Shown: positions 8,438 to 18,650, numbered from the stretch's first letter. The stretch is DNA of 64,000 nt from Sabulibacter ruber (GCF_017355955.1 NZ_JAFFID010000003.1:434001-498000); one strand, 5' to 3'. The notes: a model not told the origin generated them from the letters alone. Translations and numbers: made by a program.

Positions 8438-9598
8438 TCAACTGCCACCCAATGGACCTTGATACAAATCCTCTCCGTTGTCCTGGTCTGTTCCGTGGTC
8501 TATGATGATACTTCCTCCGTGCCTTCCACCAAGCGCACTGTTTCTGCTGCTGATCACCTCCACGCCACCGGTGGTGGGAGAATCAACCGGCACAGGCAGC
8601 AGATGATCTTTCTTCGTGAAGGTGGAAGAGGATTTTTTTCTTTGCTGCGCATAGTAGGCAGCGCCCAAAGCCCCGGCGAGCAATACCCCTCCAAGAATGG
8701 AGAAGGTCTTTTTCTTGTCTTTGCCAGAATCTTCGGCTAACCAGCCGCCGTTCACCTTGTTCCAGTTTGTCATAGGCCCATACAGATTGCCCTGGTACGG
8801 CCCCGATGGCTTCTTCTTGAAGTGCTGGGAGGCAATCATCTTCTGCTGGAACTTATCAAACAGCTTAGCCGGCATTACCAGGCGCTGGAACCGCATCATG
8901 CGCGACATGTTGCCCACCGTTACCTGTTCCTGCGGATTTTTAGTGAGCCCGACAATGGCTTTCGCCACCTGGTCTGCGTGGATGATAGGTTTAGGAGGCT
9001 TCACAGACCTGCCCATGTAGTTTCCGGCATGCTGGAAAATGGGGGTGTCTATGACGGCCGGTAACACGCAGCACACATGAATGTTTTCTTCATCGGCCAG
9101 CTCCTGGGCCAGGCTGATGCTCATGCCCCTGATGGCGAACTTGCTGATGGTGTACGGCAGGGAGAACGGCTGCCCCACCAGGGCCACCATGGAGGAAACA
9201 TTGATCAGGTTTCCGTAGCCCTGGTTTTTGAACTGCCGGATGGCGGCGCGCGCTCCGTAGATGTACCCAAACAGGTTAATGTCCATCAACTGCCGGATGT
9301 CTTCCGTAGGGATTTCCTCAAAGTGCCCAAACAAGCCTACCGCGGCATTATTCACCCAGACGTCAAACCCACCGAAGGCGGTTCGGGCCCGGTCTGCCAG
9401 CGCGTTTACTTCGTCTTCCACGGCCACATTGGTTGGCACGGCAATGGCCCGCGCCCCCAGGCTTGCACACTCTTCCACCACTTGCTCCAGACCTGCCTGA
9501 AACCGGGCGGCTAAAACTAAATCATGGCCTTTTTTGGCAAACCGTAAGGCAGTTGCCCGGCCAATTCCACTGGATGCTCCTGTTATGACAATTACCAT
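8438..9598 (-). CDS. SDR family oxidoreductase with C-terminal membrane anchor
   Basis: 386 residues. The classical short-chain dehydrogenase core occupies the first 250 residues: VITGASSGIGRATALRFA binds the dinucleotide, NNAAV is the structural motif, and S-x(n)-YTISK supplies the catalytic Ser, Tyr and Lys. After about residue 290 a hydrophobic segment, FSILGGVLLAGALGAAYYA, followed by a basic tail, probably anchors the enzyme in the inner membrane. A Gly/Asp-rich end follows (TTGGVEVISS ... DHGTDQDNGED). The tail makes it longer than the usual 250 residues. The substrate is not predictable. Confidence 0.85.
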   Translation of the reverse strand: MVIVITGASSGIGRATALRFAKKGHDLVLAARFQAGLEQVVEECASLGARAIAVPTNVAVEDEVNALADRARTAFGGFDVWVNNAAVGLFGHFEEIPTEDIRQLMDINLFGYIYGARAAIRQFKNQGYGNLINVSSMVALVGQPFSLPYTISKFAIRGMSISLAQELADEENIHVCCVLPAVIDTPIFQHAGNYMGRSVKPPKPIIHADQVAKAIVGLTKNPQEQVTVGNMSRMMRFQRLVMPAKLFDKFQQKMIASQHFKKKPSGPYQGNLYGPMTNWNKVNGGWLAEDSGKDKKKTFSILGGVLLAGALGAAYYAQQRKKSSSTFTKKDHLLPVPVDSPTTGGVEVISSRNSALGGRHGGSIIIDHGTDQDNGEDLYQGPLGGS

Positions 9599-10024
9599 AG
9601 TTGGATCTTTTCAACACCTTAACTCATCCTATGGGTACGCCCCACCCATCCGATTAGTTAGGACAAAAAGAAGAATTAAGTATTTGCCACATCCCCTTAA
9701 GTCTTTGCCGAAGAATAAGGAACAACAGAAAAGCAGCTTATATAAGATTGCACCTTCACCAAAACACCGCTCCATGCATAACCCAGCCTGAAGGTTGAAT
9801 ATGCCGCCAGAAGAAAAGGGTTGATTTTGGCCTGCTTTGAGGAAAACAGACAAGAAATGGTTTCAAGAAGGAATTTAGTTGGCCTTCCGCAAAATGGACA
9901 TTAACTCCAAGTTTTGCTGGAGAATCAGCCCACATAAATAAAACTGTTTCCGGCCCCTTTTTCAGAAAAGAGCCCGGAAATAGTTTGAATGCTTTGGTAA
10001 AATGAAGTTTAAAGGCTTTGCAGC
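9599..10024. other. Intergenic region between GH43 and SDR genes
   Basis: 426 bases. Apart from one 36-bp interspersed palindrome near its right end, I see no coding potential on either strand and no RNA gene. Confidence 0.5.
9946..9981. repeat. 36-bp interspersed palindrome, copy 5
   Basis: GTTTCCGGCC ... CCCGGAAAT with core TTTTCAGAAAA. It lies 43 bases downstream of the GH43 stop on the minus strand, so it could end that transcript. Confidence 0.55.
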
Positions 10025-11041
10025 TTACAACTTGTTCTTGGCCACGCCTTCGTTGGTGAGTTTCACCGGCTTAATGAAGCCCTTCTCATCAAAGAACATT
10101 TCCTCTATGCAGGTAACGCGGTGATCACGGTCGGTTTCGGTGAGGGGGCGGCGGTGGTACACAATGTACCATTTGTCTTTGTTGGGTACCTGAATCACCG
10201 AGTGGTGCCCGGCTCCGGTTGCGATGGCGGGGTCTTGCTGCAGAATCTTGCCCACCCGCTCAAACGGCCCGAACGGCGAGTCGGCCACGGCGTAGGCCAC
10301 GGAGTAATCGGGTCCGGTCCAGCCGCCTTCAGACCACATGAAGTAGTATTTCCCGTTCCGGATGAACATAAAGGGTCCTTCCACATAATTGTTCGGGGTG
10401 ATCTCTTTGAAGGTGGTGCCATCGGGGAACGGGAGAAAACCTGTGAAATCATCGTTCAGTTTGGCAATGTTGCAGTGCCGCCAACCGCCGTAAATAAGGT
10501 AATGTTGCCCGTCTTTGTCTTTGAACACAAACTGGTCAATGGGCTGGGCACCGTTATGGAATTTATCTATCAGCGGCTTGCCCAGGTAATCTTTGAACGG
10601 TCCCTCGGGTTTATCGGCGACGGCCACCCCAATGCCGCCCTGTTCCTGGTTGTTCTGAATATCATTCGCCCCGAAGAACAGGTAATACTTGTTTCCTTTC
10701 TCTACCACCGCCGGGGCCCACATCGCCTTCTTCGCCCATTTCACCTGCGTGGTGTCCAGGATGCGTGCATGCTTGGTCCAGGTGAGGAGGTCCGGCGAGG
10801 AGAAGGCATCAAAATGGGTCTGCTGGTGATAACGGGCCGAAAACGTAGGATACACCCAGTACTTCTTGCCAAAGATGATGCCCTCCGGATCAGCGTACCA
10901 GCCCTCAAAAATGGGATTGCCTGCCGTAGCGGGTTTTGCTTTGCTTACCGCTTTTGCCGGTTTGGTTTGCGCAGCCAAGGGAGTGGAGGCAACCGCAAAA
11001 GCACAGAACGAAGCGAAACAGAGAGCAGACCATTTTTTCAT
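10025..11041 (-). CDS. Glycoside hydrolase family 43
   Basis: 338 residues with a signal peptide ending near ASTPLAAQ, so exported. The five-bladed propeller signature is visible: GWYADPEGIIF near residue 48 (general base Asp), PIDQFVF near 172 (pKa-modulating Asp) and NYVEGPFMF near 219 (general acid Glu). Blades repeat aromatic motifs such as KYYLFFGAND and KYYFMWSEGG. GH43 enzymes remove arabinose or xylose from plant polysaccharides. The exact linkage is not decided here. No SusC/D pair is adjacent, so it is not part of a visible polysaccharide utilisation locus. Confidence 0.9.
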   Translation of the reverse strand: MKKWSALCFASFCAFAVASTPLAAQTKPAKAVSKAKPATAGNPIFEGWYADPEGIIFGKKYWVYPTFSARYHQQTHFDAFSSPDLLTWTKHARILDTTQVKWAKKAMWAPAVVEKGNKYYLFFGANDIQNNQEQGGIGVAVADKPEGPFKDYLGKPLIDKFHNGAQPIDQFVFKDKDGQHYLIYGGWRHCNIAKLNDDFTGFLPFPDGTTFKEITPNNYVEGPFMFIRNGKYYFMWSEGGWTGPDYSVAYAVADSPFGPFERVGKILQQDPAIATGAGHHSVIQVPNKDKWYIVYHRRPLTETDRDHRVTCIEEMFFDEKGFIKPVKLTNEGVAKNKL

Positions 11042-11122
11042 ACAGCAGAAGGTTTACACGTGAGGTTCAACTAGATTGATGGTGAAATCTACGCATAATT
11101 CGGCAACTTCCTATAGGCTCCG

Positions 11123-11158
11123 GTTTTAGTCTCCTTTTTCTAAAACTACCTGAAAAAC
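11123..11158. repeat. 36-bp interspersed palindrome, copy 6
   Basis: GTTTTAGTCT ... CTGAAAAAC between the divergent GH43 and SNF2 genes, in the shared promoter region. Confidence 0.55.
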
Positions 11159-11241
11159 CGCTTAGGATTGATCAGACACAAACCAGACCCTTGAAAGGAA
11201 AACATGCGCTGCACCTCCTGTAAAATGTGTAATTTCAGGCC

Positions 11242-14200
11242 ATGGAAGCACCTACCGGCAAGATGGAGAAAGGCGAAACGCAACCCGTACCCCGCGTACA
11301 CCCCACCAATTATCTTCTGCCGGGTATTTCCGTCCCCCAACTGACCTACGCCACCATTGCCCACCACTCCTCAGCCGAAGCCATGGCCGGAGGATTTGTG
11401 AGCGGTCTTGCCCCTGTTCACATTGAAATCAATGCCGCCTCCATCTCAGGCACCTCGTCGTATGGCAGGTTCCCCGCGGTGGCCGTGGTGCAGCAGGAAA
11501 ACGGCTTGCTGCTCTCCTGCGACTGCCCGGCACTTAAACGGGCTTTGTGTACGCACCAGGCCCAGGTGCTACAGTTGCTGCTGAACCGTCAGGATCTGCG
11601 GGTGTTCTTTGACGCCCAACTCAGAAGAGAAAAACTACTGGCCAAAGCCGAGGAATACGGCTTAACCGATGAACCTAACCTGGACCAGTACTTCACCCTT
11701 GACTACACCTCCAAAGGACTGCAGATTTCGCCTGCCTCACCGGAACTGCTGCCCATTACCCCCGAGACCCAGGCCTTTCTGAAGGAAAAACTGCTGCCGG
11801 AACAACCCAGGTTACCGTTCCAGACGTCTACCCCATCGGCCCAGGTGAACCAGGCTACCCAACGCATTCTGGTGCTGGCCGAACACAAATACTACAAGCA
11901 TCTGAACGTAGAACTGCTGGAGGCGGCGGTGGCCCAGACGGGCAAGATCAAGAACCCGCTCAAGCAACTGAATCCGCTGGATTTTGTCTGGCAAACCGAT
12001 AAACCCGAAGAGCTGAAGTTCTTCACCGGTCTCTCCCGTTTCCAGAACAACTACAACGCAGAAGTCTCTGATACCGATCTTGAGGCCCTCAAGGCTTTGG
12101 TGCAGAACCCGCTGGGCCTTCCCGTGTACCTGCAAAAGCCCGAAGCCCAGGGCAAACTCTCGGCGAGTACGCTGGAGCCGGTAGAGGTACGGCACTCCTC
12201 GCTGGACCTAACCCTGGAGGTGGAAGCGCAGGATAACTTCTACTACATTACGCCGCAACTGCAGATAGAAGGGCAGCCGTTCCCTTTGAGGCAACTCCCC
12301 CTCAGGTTAGGGCATTTCCTGGAGGCGGAGCGCTGCCTGTACCTGCTCTCTAACCCGGATTTGCGCCGGGTGGTGGAGTTCTTCCAGAAGCGGGGCCACC
12401 GGCTACTCATTCACGCGTCTAAGTTTGAGGAGTTCCGGGACAACATTCTGGCCAACCTGGAGACGCGCATTAAAATCTCCTACGCCTTCCTGAAGCCCGC
12501 TACCCCACAGCAACTGGAAGAGCAGGGCTTTGACCTGGAAGTGGAGCGCATTCTGTACATTTCAGAGTCGCAGGATTTCATCTTGTTCACGCCCGTGATG
12601 CGGTACGGGCACGTGGAAATTCCGGTGTTCACCCAGAAGCAGATTTACGCCAAAGACACGCTGGGGCAGAGCTTCACGGTAGTGCGCGACCGGGAGGCGG
12701 AACATAAATTCTCGGCCGCTATCATGCGGGAGCACCCCCAGTTCAGGGAGCAACTGCACCTGGATAGCTTTTACCTGCACAAAAGCCGCTTTCTGTTAAA
12801 TGATTGGTTCTTGGAGGCTTTTGAAAGCTGGCGCGGACAAGGCATTACGCTGCTGGGCTTCAAGGACCTCACCGTGACCAAGGTCAATCCGCACAAGGCC
12901 AGGATTTCTATTCTGGTGAGCAGCGGTATCAACTGGTTTGACACCTCACTGGACGTGCAGTTTGGCAAGCAGCGGGCGGGCCTCAAAGACCTGCATCGCG
13001 CCCTGCGCAACAAACAACGCTTCGTGCCGCTGGACGATGGTACCCAGGGCATTCTGCCGCAGGAGTGGCTGGAGCGATTGCAGAAATACTTCGCCGCCGG
13101 CGATGTGGTAGGCAACCAACTACGCACGCCCAAGATGAACTTCAGCGCCATTGAAGACCTGTACGAAACCGAGGTACTGAGCCAGGAAGTGCGCGAAGAA
13201 CTGGCCTTGTACCGCCAGAAGCTGGCCCATTTCACCCACATAGAAGAAGTACCGGTGCCCGATGGTCTGCAGGCCACCCTTAGAACCTACCAGCGGCAGG
13301 GCCTCAACTGGCTCAACTTCCTGGACCAATTCAACTTTGGGGGCTGCCTGGCAGATGACATGGGGCTGGGAAAAACCGTGCAGGTATTGGCGTTTCTGCT
13401 GGGGCAGCGCGGCAAAGTAGCCCGTAATACCAACTTCGTGGTGGTGCCTACGTCTCTGCTGTTCAACTGGCAGGAAGAGGTGGCCAAATTTGCGCCTTCG
13501 CTTAAGCTAATTACGCTGTATGGGAACCAGCGCGTGCAGGATCTGGCCCAACTGGATGCCTATGAACTGGTACTTACCACTTACGGCACCCTGCTCACTG
13601 ATATTGCGCTGCTCAAAAACTACCGTTTCAATTACGTGGTGCTGGACGAGAGCCAGAACATCAAGAACCCCGAGAGCCAACGGTACCGCGCAGTGCGCCT
13701 GCTACAAGCCCGTAATCGACTGGTACTTACGGGTACTCCGCTGGAAAACAACACTTATGATCTTTACGGGCAGCTATCGTTCGCCTGTCCCGGGCTGCTG
13801 GGCAACAAGCGCTACTTCCGGGACATCTACGCCAAGCCCATTGACCAGTTCAAAGACTTCAGAAAGGCCAAGGAACTGCAGCGCAAGATAAGCCCGTTCC
13901 TGCTGCGGCGCACCAAAGAGCAGGTGGCGCAGGAACTTCCGCCCAAAACCGAGATGGTGCTGTACTGCCAGATGGGCGATGCGCAGCGCGAACTCTACGC
14001 CGCTCATGAACGTGAAATCAGAGAGTTTATCTCGGCTCAGGACGAGGCCGAAATCCAGAAGCACCCCATGTACGTGCTACGCGGACTTACGCGCCTGCGC
14101 CAGATCTGCAACTCCCCCGCCCTGCTCCCCGACGACGCCGGCATAGGCGAACCCTCGGCCAAGCTGGAGGTGCTGCTGGAACAGATAGAAAGCAAGGCGC

Positions 14201-14658
14201 CCCACCACAAAATTCTGGTGTTCTCGCAGTTTGTGTCCATGCTGCACCTTATTGAGAAGGCTCTGCAGCAGCGCGGCATCGGCTACGAGACCCTCACCGG
14301 CCAGACCAAAGACCGGCAGGGCGCCGTGGCGGCGTTCCAGGAGCAGGAAGACGTGCGGGTATTCCTCATCAGCCTCAAAGCGGGCGGCACCGGCCTCAAC
14401 CTCACCCGCGCCGACTATGTGTACCTGGTTGACCCGTGGTGGAACCCTGCCGTGGAAAACCAGGCCATTGACCGCACCTACCGCATCGGCCAGGACAAGC
14501 ACGTGGTGGCCGTCCGGCTCATATGCCCCAACACCGTGGAAGAGAAAATCCGCAAGCTACAAACCACCAAAAAGGAACTGGTAGAGGATCTGGTGAAAAC
14601 CGATGGCGGCATGCTGAAGAACATGAGCAAGCAGGATTTGCTGGCGTTGTTGCGATAA
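11242..14658 (+). CDS. SWIM-finger SNF2-family DNA helicase
   Basis: 1138 residues. A SWIM zinc finger lies at about residues 90-105 (CDCPALKRALCTH). The centre is a bacterial SNF2-associated region. The C-terminal half is a Swi2/Snf2 ATPase: LADDMGLGKTVQ near 705 (Walker A), VLDESQNIKNP near 800 (motif II, DESQ), LTGTPLENN (motif III), then SLKAGGTGLNLT, VDPWWNPAVENQAIDRTYRIGQ (in two conserved pieces, motifs V and VI). Such proteins translocate on DNA and are thought to act in repair or in displacing proteins; the exact bacterial role is uncertain. It is a single gene, and its stop lies two bases before a 36-bp repeat. Confidence 0.92.
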   Translation: MEAPTGKMEKGETQPVPRVHPTNYLLPGISVPQLTYATIAHHSSAEAMAGGFVSGLAPVHIEINAASISGTSSYGRFPAVAVVQQENGLLLSCDCPALKRALCTHQAQVLQLLLNRQDLRVFFDAQLRREKLLAKAEEYGLTDEPNLDQYFTLDYTSKGLQISPASPELLPITPETQAFLKEKLLPEQPRLPFQTSTPSAQVNQATQRILVLAEHKYYKHLNVELLEAAVAQTGKIKNPLKQLNPLDFVWQTDKPEELKFFTGLSRFQNNYNAEVSDTDLEALKALVQNPLGLPVYLQKPEAQGKLSASTLEPVEVRHSSLDLTLEVEAQDNFYYITPQLQIEGQPFPLRQLPLRLGHFLEAERCLYLLSNPDLRRVVEFFQKRGHRLLIHASKFEEFRDNILANLETRIKISYAFLKPATPQQLEEQGFDLEVERILYISESQDFILFTPVMRYGHVEIPVFTQKQIYAKDTLGQSFTVVRDREAEHKFSAAIMREHPQFREQLHLDSFYLHKSRFLLNDWFLEAFESWRGQGITLLGFKDLTVTKVNPHKARISILVSSGINWFDTSLDVQFGKQRAGLKDLHRALRNKQRFVPLDDGTQGILPQEWLERLQKYFAAGDVVGNQLRTPKMNFSAIEDLYETEVLSQEVREELALYRQKLAHFTHIEEVPVPDGLQATLRTYQRQGLNWLNFLDQFNFGGCLADDMGLGKTVQVLAFLLGQRGKVARNTNFVVVPTSLLFNWQEEVAKFAPSLKLITLYGNQRVQDLAQLDAYELVLTTYGTLLTDIALLKNYRFNYVVLDESQNIKNPESQRYRAVRLLQARNRLVLTGTPLENNTYDLYGQLSFACPGLLGNKRYFRDIYAKPIDQFKDFRKAKELQRKISPFLLRRTKEQVAQELPPKTEMVLYCQMGDAQRELYAAHEREIREFISAQDEAEIQKHPMYVLRGLTRLRQICNSPALLPDDAGIGEPSAKLEVLLEQIESKAPHHKILVFSQFVSMLHLIEKALQQRGIGYETLTGQTKDRQGAVAAFQEQEDVRVFLISLKAGGTGLNLTRADYVYLVDPWWNPAVENQAIDRTYRIGQDKHVVAVRLICPNTVEEKIRKLQTTKKELVEDLVKTDGGMLKNMSKQDLLALLR

Positions 14659-14660
14659 GG

Positions 14661-14696
14661 CTTTTAGGGCTGATTTAGAGAAAACTACCCTAAAAC
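14661..14696. repeat. 36-bp interspersed palindrome, copy 7
   Basis: CTTTTAGGGC ... CCTAAAAC, starting two bases after the SNF2 helicase stop. With the flanking AAGG/CCTT it forms a hairpin of 14657-14701 that may act as a terminator. Confidence 0.6.
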
Positions 14697-15018
14697 GCCT
14701 TATCCCTGGGATTTATGCGACCCCACTATGGCGCGGAATTACTTCCGTGCCTTGCTCTATTTAGGTAAATACCAAAGTTACAACCGCGCCTTGCGCCTTA
14801 GGGTGTCCTTTTACCTTTTGTAAAGTTCAAACTTAAAACATATTCCGCTTTGCTTCTGGCTTAAGTGCTTTCACTCACACTCACTATTTCAGAACAAACA
14901 GGTCTATATACCATTGCTCATCTTTTCAGGTGAGAGGAATATAGTAAAAGCACTGTGGAATTCACCTGAATCTGGCATCATGAGTTGGAAAGCATTCTTC
15001 CACCTTAACACCTCCACC

Positions 15019-16563
15019 ATGAAACCAAGAAAAAGAATGTATGCCAGCTTGCCGGGTATAGTGGCTACCTGCACCGTTTTAGTCGTGCTGCTTCCCATCT
15101 TTTTGATCACGCCTTTCACGTATGCCCAACAAAGCCAAGCCCAGGAGGAGCAGGATTCTGAATTTAAAACCCACCCAAATGGACTGATCTACAGCACAAC
15201 AACCATCTCCCAACTCAAAGGCATTGTAGATTCCCTGAGCCTGAAATTCAAGGTCTGTGAACTGCACAAAGACTATAGAGCCTTACCACAGACCAAGGGT
15301 CACTATGTGCGGCTGGAAAAAGGCAATATCTCAGCCGCGGTAAGGGATTTAAAGCAGAATATTTCCTTTGAGGAATTTGTAAAGAAGTATGCCCATACCA
15401 CTTGTGTGAAGGACCTGCTGGTGGCAAAAACCCAAAGCGAAAGCTACGATGGAAAGAAAACAGTAGAGTTCTTTAGTTTGCCCCTGAACGGGAAGGGAGA
15501 CTTTACTCTTGAGGTGGAAGCCACCACCACAGCGTACGAGCAGCCTTTGAAAGGTAAATGGATTTTCGAGTATTGGGATAAAACCGCCTATTCAGATGAA
15601 AAGCTTGAGGCTTTCTACTTCCCAGAGGAATTCAAGGCACCTTCCCTCCCTATAAAGTATGCCCGCATGGTGCAGTATGCAGACTGCATGATTGACACCA
15701 CTGCACAGATTTACCTGGAATCTGACTGGGGCAGAGCCAGTAGACCAGAAAAAACTCCGGCTGCTTTAGACCGCTTCATGAACTATGTACATCAGGCAAC
15801 CAATATGCCTGTGTATGATGAAAAAAACGAATCTTATTATGAAGACTACTACCATTGGTATCATGTCACCAGAAAGAACAAAGTGCAAAACGATCTGTCA
15901 AATAGAAAGGAATTTACGTCTCTGTTAGCAGCGGCTTTACCCGTTGCCTTGCAGGAAGGCGGCTATGACGAGGAGTTTGAAGAATACGTTGGCCAATACA
16001 TTTCTAAAAAGACAGAGCTGGAATTGAAAAGAAAACGCCAGGTAGTAGGCAGTTGCAGCCAGGACACTGCTCCCAGGGAACACGCCGTGGCCATTGCTCA
16101 GCTCTCGGCGGAAACGGTCAATTGGGAGACTTTCCTGCGCGCCCACTTGGACATTATGAACGACAGATTTGACCGCGCTTCTGATGGAAGTTATGCCTGG
16201 GCTGGCAGAAAAACCTACATCCGGGAACTGGAAGTGTTAGATATCAATGTGCCAGACCTGCTCATAGGCATTAGCCTTCGCCTTGAAAACTCCGGCGAAA
16301 ACCACTATTACGGCAACATAGGCAGGTTAGGCCGCGCCTTATCAGAATCGCAGCATGCCACAACAATCGAGAGCCAACTCCTGACCATGATCAAAGACAA
16401 GCAACTGGATGATTACAACAGAATTCTACTTTATTACCTGTTCCTGAACTACAATCACCATCTAGCGGATAAAAGTCAACAGAAAACAAACGTAACGCGG
16501 TTGAATGAGGCTGTGCAACATCTACCAACTCACCTTGCAGCCAGAGCTCTAGTGAAAGAGTAA
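15019..16563 (+). CDS. Secreted protein of unknown function
   Basis: About 514 residues from MKPRKRMYAS at 15019. The frame stays open upstream to 14914, but that leader is not signal-like. A hydrophobic segment, IVATCTVLVVLLPIFLI, followed by TYAQQ fits an export signal. I do not recognise the mature part. It has a strand-rich region near 100-190 (FSLPLNGKGDFTLEVEATTT), an aromatic acidic stretch NESYYEDYYHWYHV near 275, and a helical C-terminal half with few Cys. No catalytic signature is evident. It is a stand-alone gene, and the 360 bases upstream carry only a 36-bp repeat. Confidence 0.65.
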   Translation: MKPRKRMYASLPGIVATCTVLVVLLPIFLITPFTYAQQSQAQEEQDSEFKTHPNGLIYSTTTISQLKGIVDSLSLKFKVCELHKDYRALPQTKGHYVRLEKGNISAAVRDLKQNISFEEFVKKYAHTTCVKDLLVAKTQSESYDGKKTVEFFSLPLNGKGDFTLEVEATTTAYEQPLKGKWIFEYWDKTAYSDEKLEAFYFPEEFKAPSLPIKYARMVQYADCMIDTTAQIYLESDWGRASRPEKTPAALDRFMNYVHQATNMPVYDEKNESYYEDYYHWYHVTRKNKVQNDLSNRKEFTSLLAAALPVALQEGGYDEEFEEYVGQYISKKTELELKRKRQVVGSCSQDTAPREHAVAIAQLSAETVNWETFLRAHLDIMNDRFDRASDGSYAWAGRKTYIRELEVLDINVPDLLIGISLRLENSGENHYYGNIGRLGRALSESQHATTIESQLLTMIKDKQLDDYNRILLYYLFLNYNHHLADKSQQKTNVTRLNEAVQHLPTHLAARALVKE

Positions 16564-16569
16564 ACACTT

Positions 16570-16602
16570 GTCATCCCCCTACCCCCTTCAAAGGGGGACG
16601 AC
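16570..16602. repeat. CCCCCTACCCCC-type palindrome, solo copy
   Basis: GTCATCCCCCTACCCCC then TTCAAAGGGGGACGAC. It is the same unit that brackets the DUF559 gene at 27.8-28.5 kb, here without a gene. Confidence 0.7.
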
Positions 16603-16688
16603 ATACGTGCTGCTTTCTTACTACATTCAAATAGAATTCTCTATGCTCCTGCTTTAACCATTGAACCCTAACAGAGCACTTACTGCCC

Positions 16689-17552
16689 TTACTTACAACT
16701 CAGCCGCCAGGTGGCTTGGATTTGTCCGCCGGTGCGGAGGGTTTGCAGTTGCTGTTCATTGGCTACGGCCAACAGGTGCGGGGTAGAGCTCAGCGTTTCA
16801 TAGGCTGGCTCGGCCACCTTGTCTATGACAAAGCTGTTGGCTCGAAAGAACTGCTCGGCTTCTGCAAAGGTGGAGAACAATTGGTTCTGCACGTTTTCCT
16901 GTTGAAAGAATGCTTCCCAAGCTTTGGCTTGTTGGGTGTTGCGCTGCACAAAGGCGTGTTTCAGGTAAATGTCTGTGGTAATCCAGTAGCCGCCGCGGGC
17001 TTTGAGAACGGCATGAATGGTCTGGCACAACTGTTCTTTCTCTGGAAGGTTCAGGTACATGAGTAACCCTTCGGTGACGATGCTTAAAGGGCCGGGAGCA
17101 AACTGATCCACGGTGGTCAGGAATTGTTCCCGGTCCATTACGTTGAGGCCCAGCATCTCTATCCGGCTACCGGCCGGGAAGGTCAGTTGCAGGTCTTCGC
17201 AGAGTTGAGCTTTCTGTTCTATGAGGTGGGGCAGATCGGTGTCAATGCAGTGCCGGATATGGCCTTGCTGCACCAGTGCCTGTCCTCTGAACGAGAACCC
17301 CGAGGAAAGCTCCAGCAGTTGGTCCAGGTTGCTGTCCAGGATAAGTTGCTGAACGGTGGCGGAACGGTTTTCAAAATGCACCACGCTGGCCCAGGCCCCA
17401 AAACTGGTGCGGTCAAAGGAGGTTTCCAGTTCCTGTGGGGTAAAGAAATGACTAGCCGCGGCATACGCGTAGGGCAGGTTGGTCTGGGCTTTCAACAGGA
17501 GCAATGCTGCTGCCGAAGGGCTAATGGTGGTGTAATCTCTGGTATTGTCCAT
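16689..17552 (-). CDS. Class I SAM methyltransferase, LCM/TcmP type
   Basis: 287 residues, cytoplasmic. HFENRSATVQQLIL and LLELSSGFSFRG form the leucine-carboxyl-methyltransferase-type start, with E-L-x-x-G-x-S as the SAM glycine motif. CIDTDLPHLIEQK supplies the acidic ribose-binding position, and FAPGPLSIVTEGLLMYLNL is the conserved EGLLMYL motif of this family. Members methylate carboxyl or hydroxyl groups in small molecules (TcmP is one example); the substrate here is unknown. An AraC-type regulator lies 80 bases upstream on the same strand. Confidence 0.85.
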   Translation of the reverse strand: MDNTRDYTTISPSAAALLLLKAQTNLPYAYAAASHFFTPQELETSFDRTSFGAWASVVHFENRSATVQQLILDSNLDQLLELSSGFSFRGQALVQQGHIRHCIDTDLPHLIEQKAQLCEDLQLTFPAGSRIEMLGLNVMDREQFLTTVDQFAPGPLSIVTEGLLMYLNLPEKEQLCQTIHAVLKARGGYWITTDIYLKHAFVQRNTQQAKAWEAFFQQENVQNQLFSTFAEAEQFFRANSFVIDKVAEPAYETLSSTPHLLAVANEQQLQTLRTGGQIQATWRLSCK

Positions 17553-17577
17553 TGTTCTAAAAACGTAAACTATGGCA

Positions 17578-17585
17578 CAAAACTA
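17578..17585 (-). promoter_or_regulatory. -7 box upstream of the methyltransferase gene
   Basis: TAGTTTTG on the minus strand fits TAnnTTTG and lies 26 bases before the ATG. No good -33 TTG is present at the right distance. Confidence 0.35.
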
Positions 17586-17632
17586 GAGCGGCGGTGGCCT
17601 CTTGTATTGTAAAAAATGGACAAACCCCTGGG

Positions 17633-18451
17633 CTACTTCAGTTGGTTAAACAGCGTTCCGAACGAGTTGTCTTTCTGGGCATACTGATGGGGCGTGTAGC
17701 CGGTGAAAGCCTTGAACTCTTTGATGCAGTGGGCCTGATCAAAGAAGGCTTCATGGAACATCTGCAAATGAGGCTTTTGCAAAGGAGGCGCTACCGAGAG
17801 CAGGTGTTTGATCCTGACAATGCGTGCGAAACTCTTAGGCGATATACCTACCATTTCATGGAAGATACGGTGAAGGTGCCGCTGCGAATAGCCTGTTTTC
17901 TGGGCCAGTACGTGAATAGGCACTCCTCCCCGCTCCCGAAACAGCGCCTCAACAGAAAAGCGGGCCATCTCTTCCAGGCTTTTCGCCGGGATAAGCTTTG
18001 CAAGCAGGAACTCCTGCAAGCGCCGGGCCATCAGGGCTGGTTCGTTAAGAGTCAGGAGTTGGTCGGTGAGGCGGTTGGCTTCGTTGCCCCACAGTTCTTC
18101 GCCGGTCACTAACCTGTTGGCGGTCTCCTGCAACGGGAACGGGAAAAACCGGTAGGCAGAAAATGGCTGGAAACTGACGCCTAGAGTAAGCACATCGCCG
18201 CCTCCGTCCAGCAGCACCGGTCCGCTCTGGAGCCCTATCAGGCTCAAGGTGGCTTCTTTGGTGTGGTACAGCTCAGAACCCTGCACCAGGGTACTGTAAT
18301 TTCCCCTGCAGGTAAACGTGAGGGTTAAATGCCCCGAGGGCACCACGGTTTTAATATCGGTAAGGGCCACATCATGCCGGCTTTCAAACACCCACACCTT
18401 GCGCAGGCAATACTGTAGCTCCGGAAGTATGGGAAACACTTGAAACTTCAT
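17633..18451 (-). CDS. AraC-family transcriptional regulator
   Basis: About 272 residues from MKFQVFP at 18451; the frame runs up to 18532. The N-terminal part is a small sensory barrel (SGHLTLTFTCRGNYSTLV ... TLSLIGLQSGPVLL). The C-terminal 100 residues form the two helix-turn-helix units: VPIHVLAQKTGYSQRHLHRI and FFDQAHCIKEFKAFTGYTPH (the FDQ-x-H-x-x-x-x-FK-x-x-x-G-x-x-P motif). It sits directly upstream of the LCM methyltransferase on the same strand and may control it. The inducer is unknown. Confidence 0.88.
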   Translation of the reverse strand: MKFQVFPILPELQYCLRKVWVFESRHDVALTDIKTVVPSGHLTLTFTCRGNYSTLVQGSELYHTKEATLSLIGLQSGPVLLDGGGDVLTLGVSFQPFSAYRFFPFPLQETANRLVTGEELWGNEANRLTDQLLTLNEPALMARRLQEFLLAKLIPAKSLEEMARFSVEALFRERGGVPIHVLAQKTGYSQRHLHRIFHEMVGISPKSFARIVRIKHLLSVAPPLQKPHLQMFHEAFFDQAHCIKEFKAFTGYTPHQYAQKDNSFGTLFNQLK

Positions 18452-18650
18452 CGTAAATGGCAACCAAAACCTGCAGAATACGGCCTGCAAGTTAACCATT
18501 TCTGGCTCTTTTCTAGTGTGGTGATGTTCCAAGCTAAGCCATTAAACCAGCATGCAACACCTCTGATTTTAGCCCGTTTTCCGCAAAACCCCTTACTTCC
18601 AGGAATGTCAATCGGCTAAAAAATAATTGTTCCCCAGGAGCTTGCCTTTT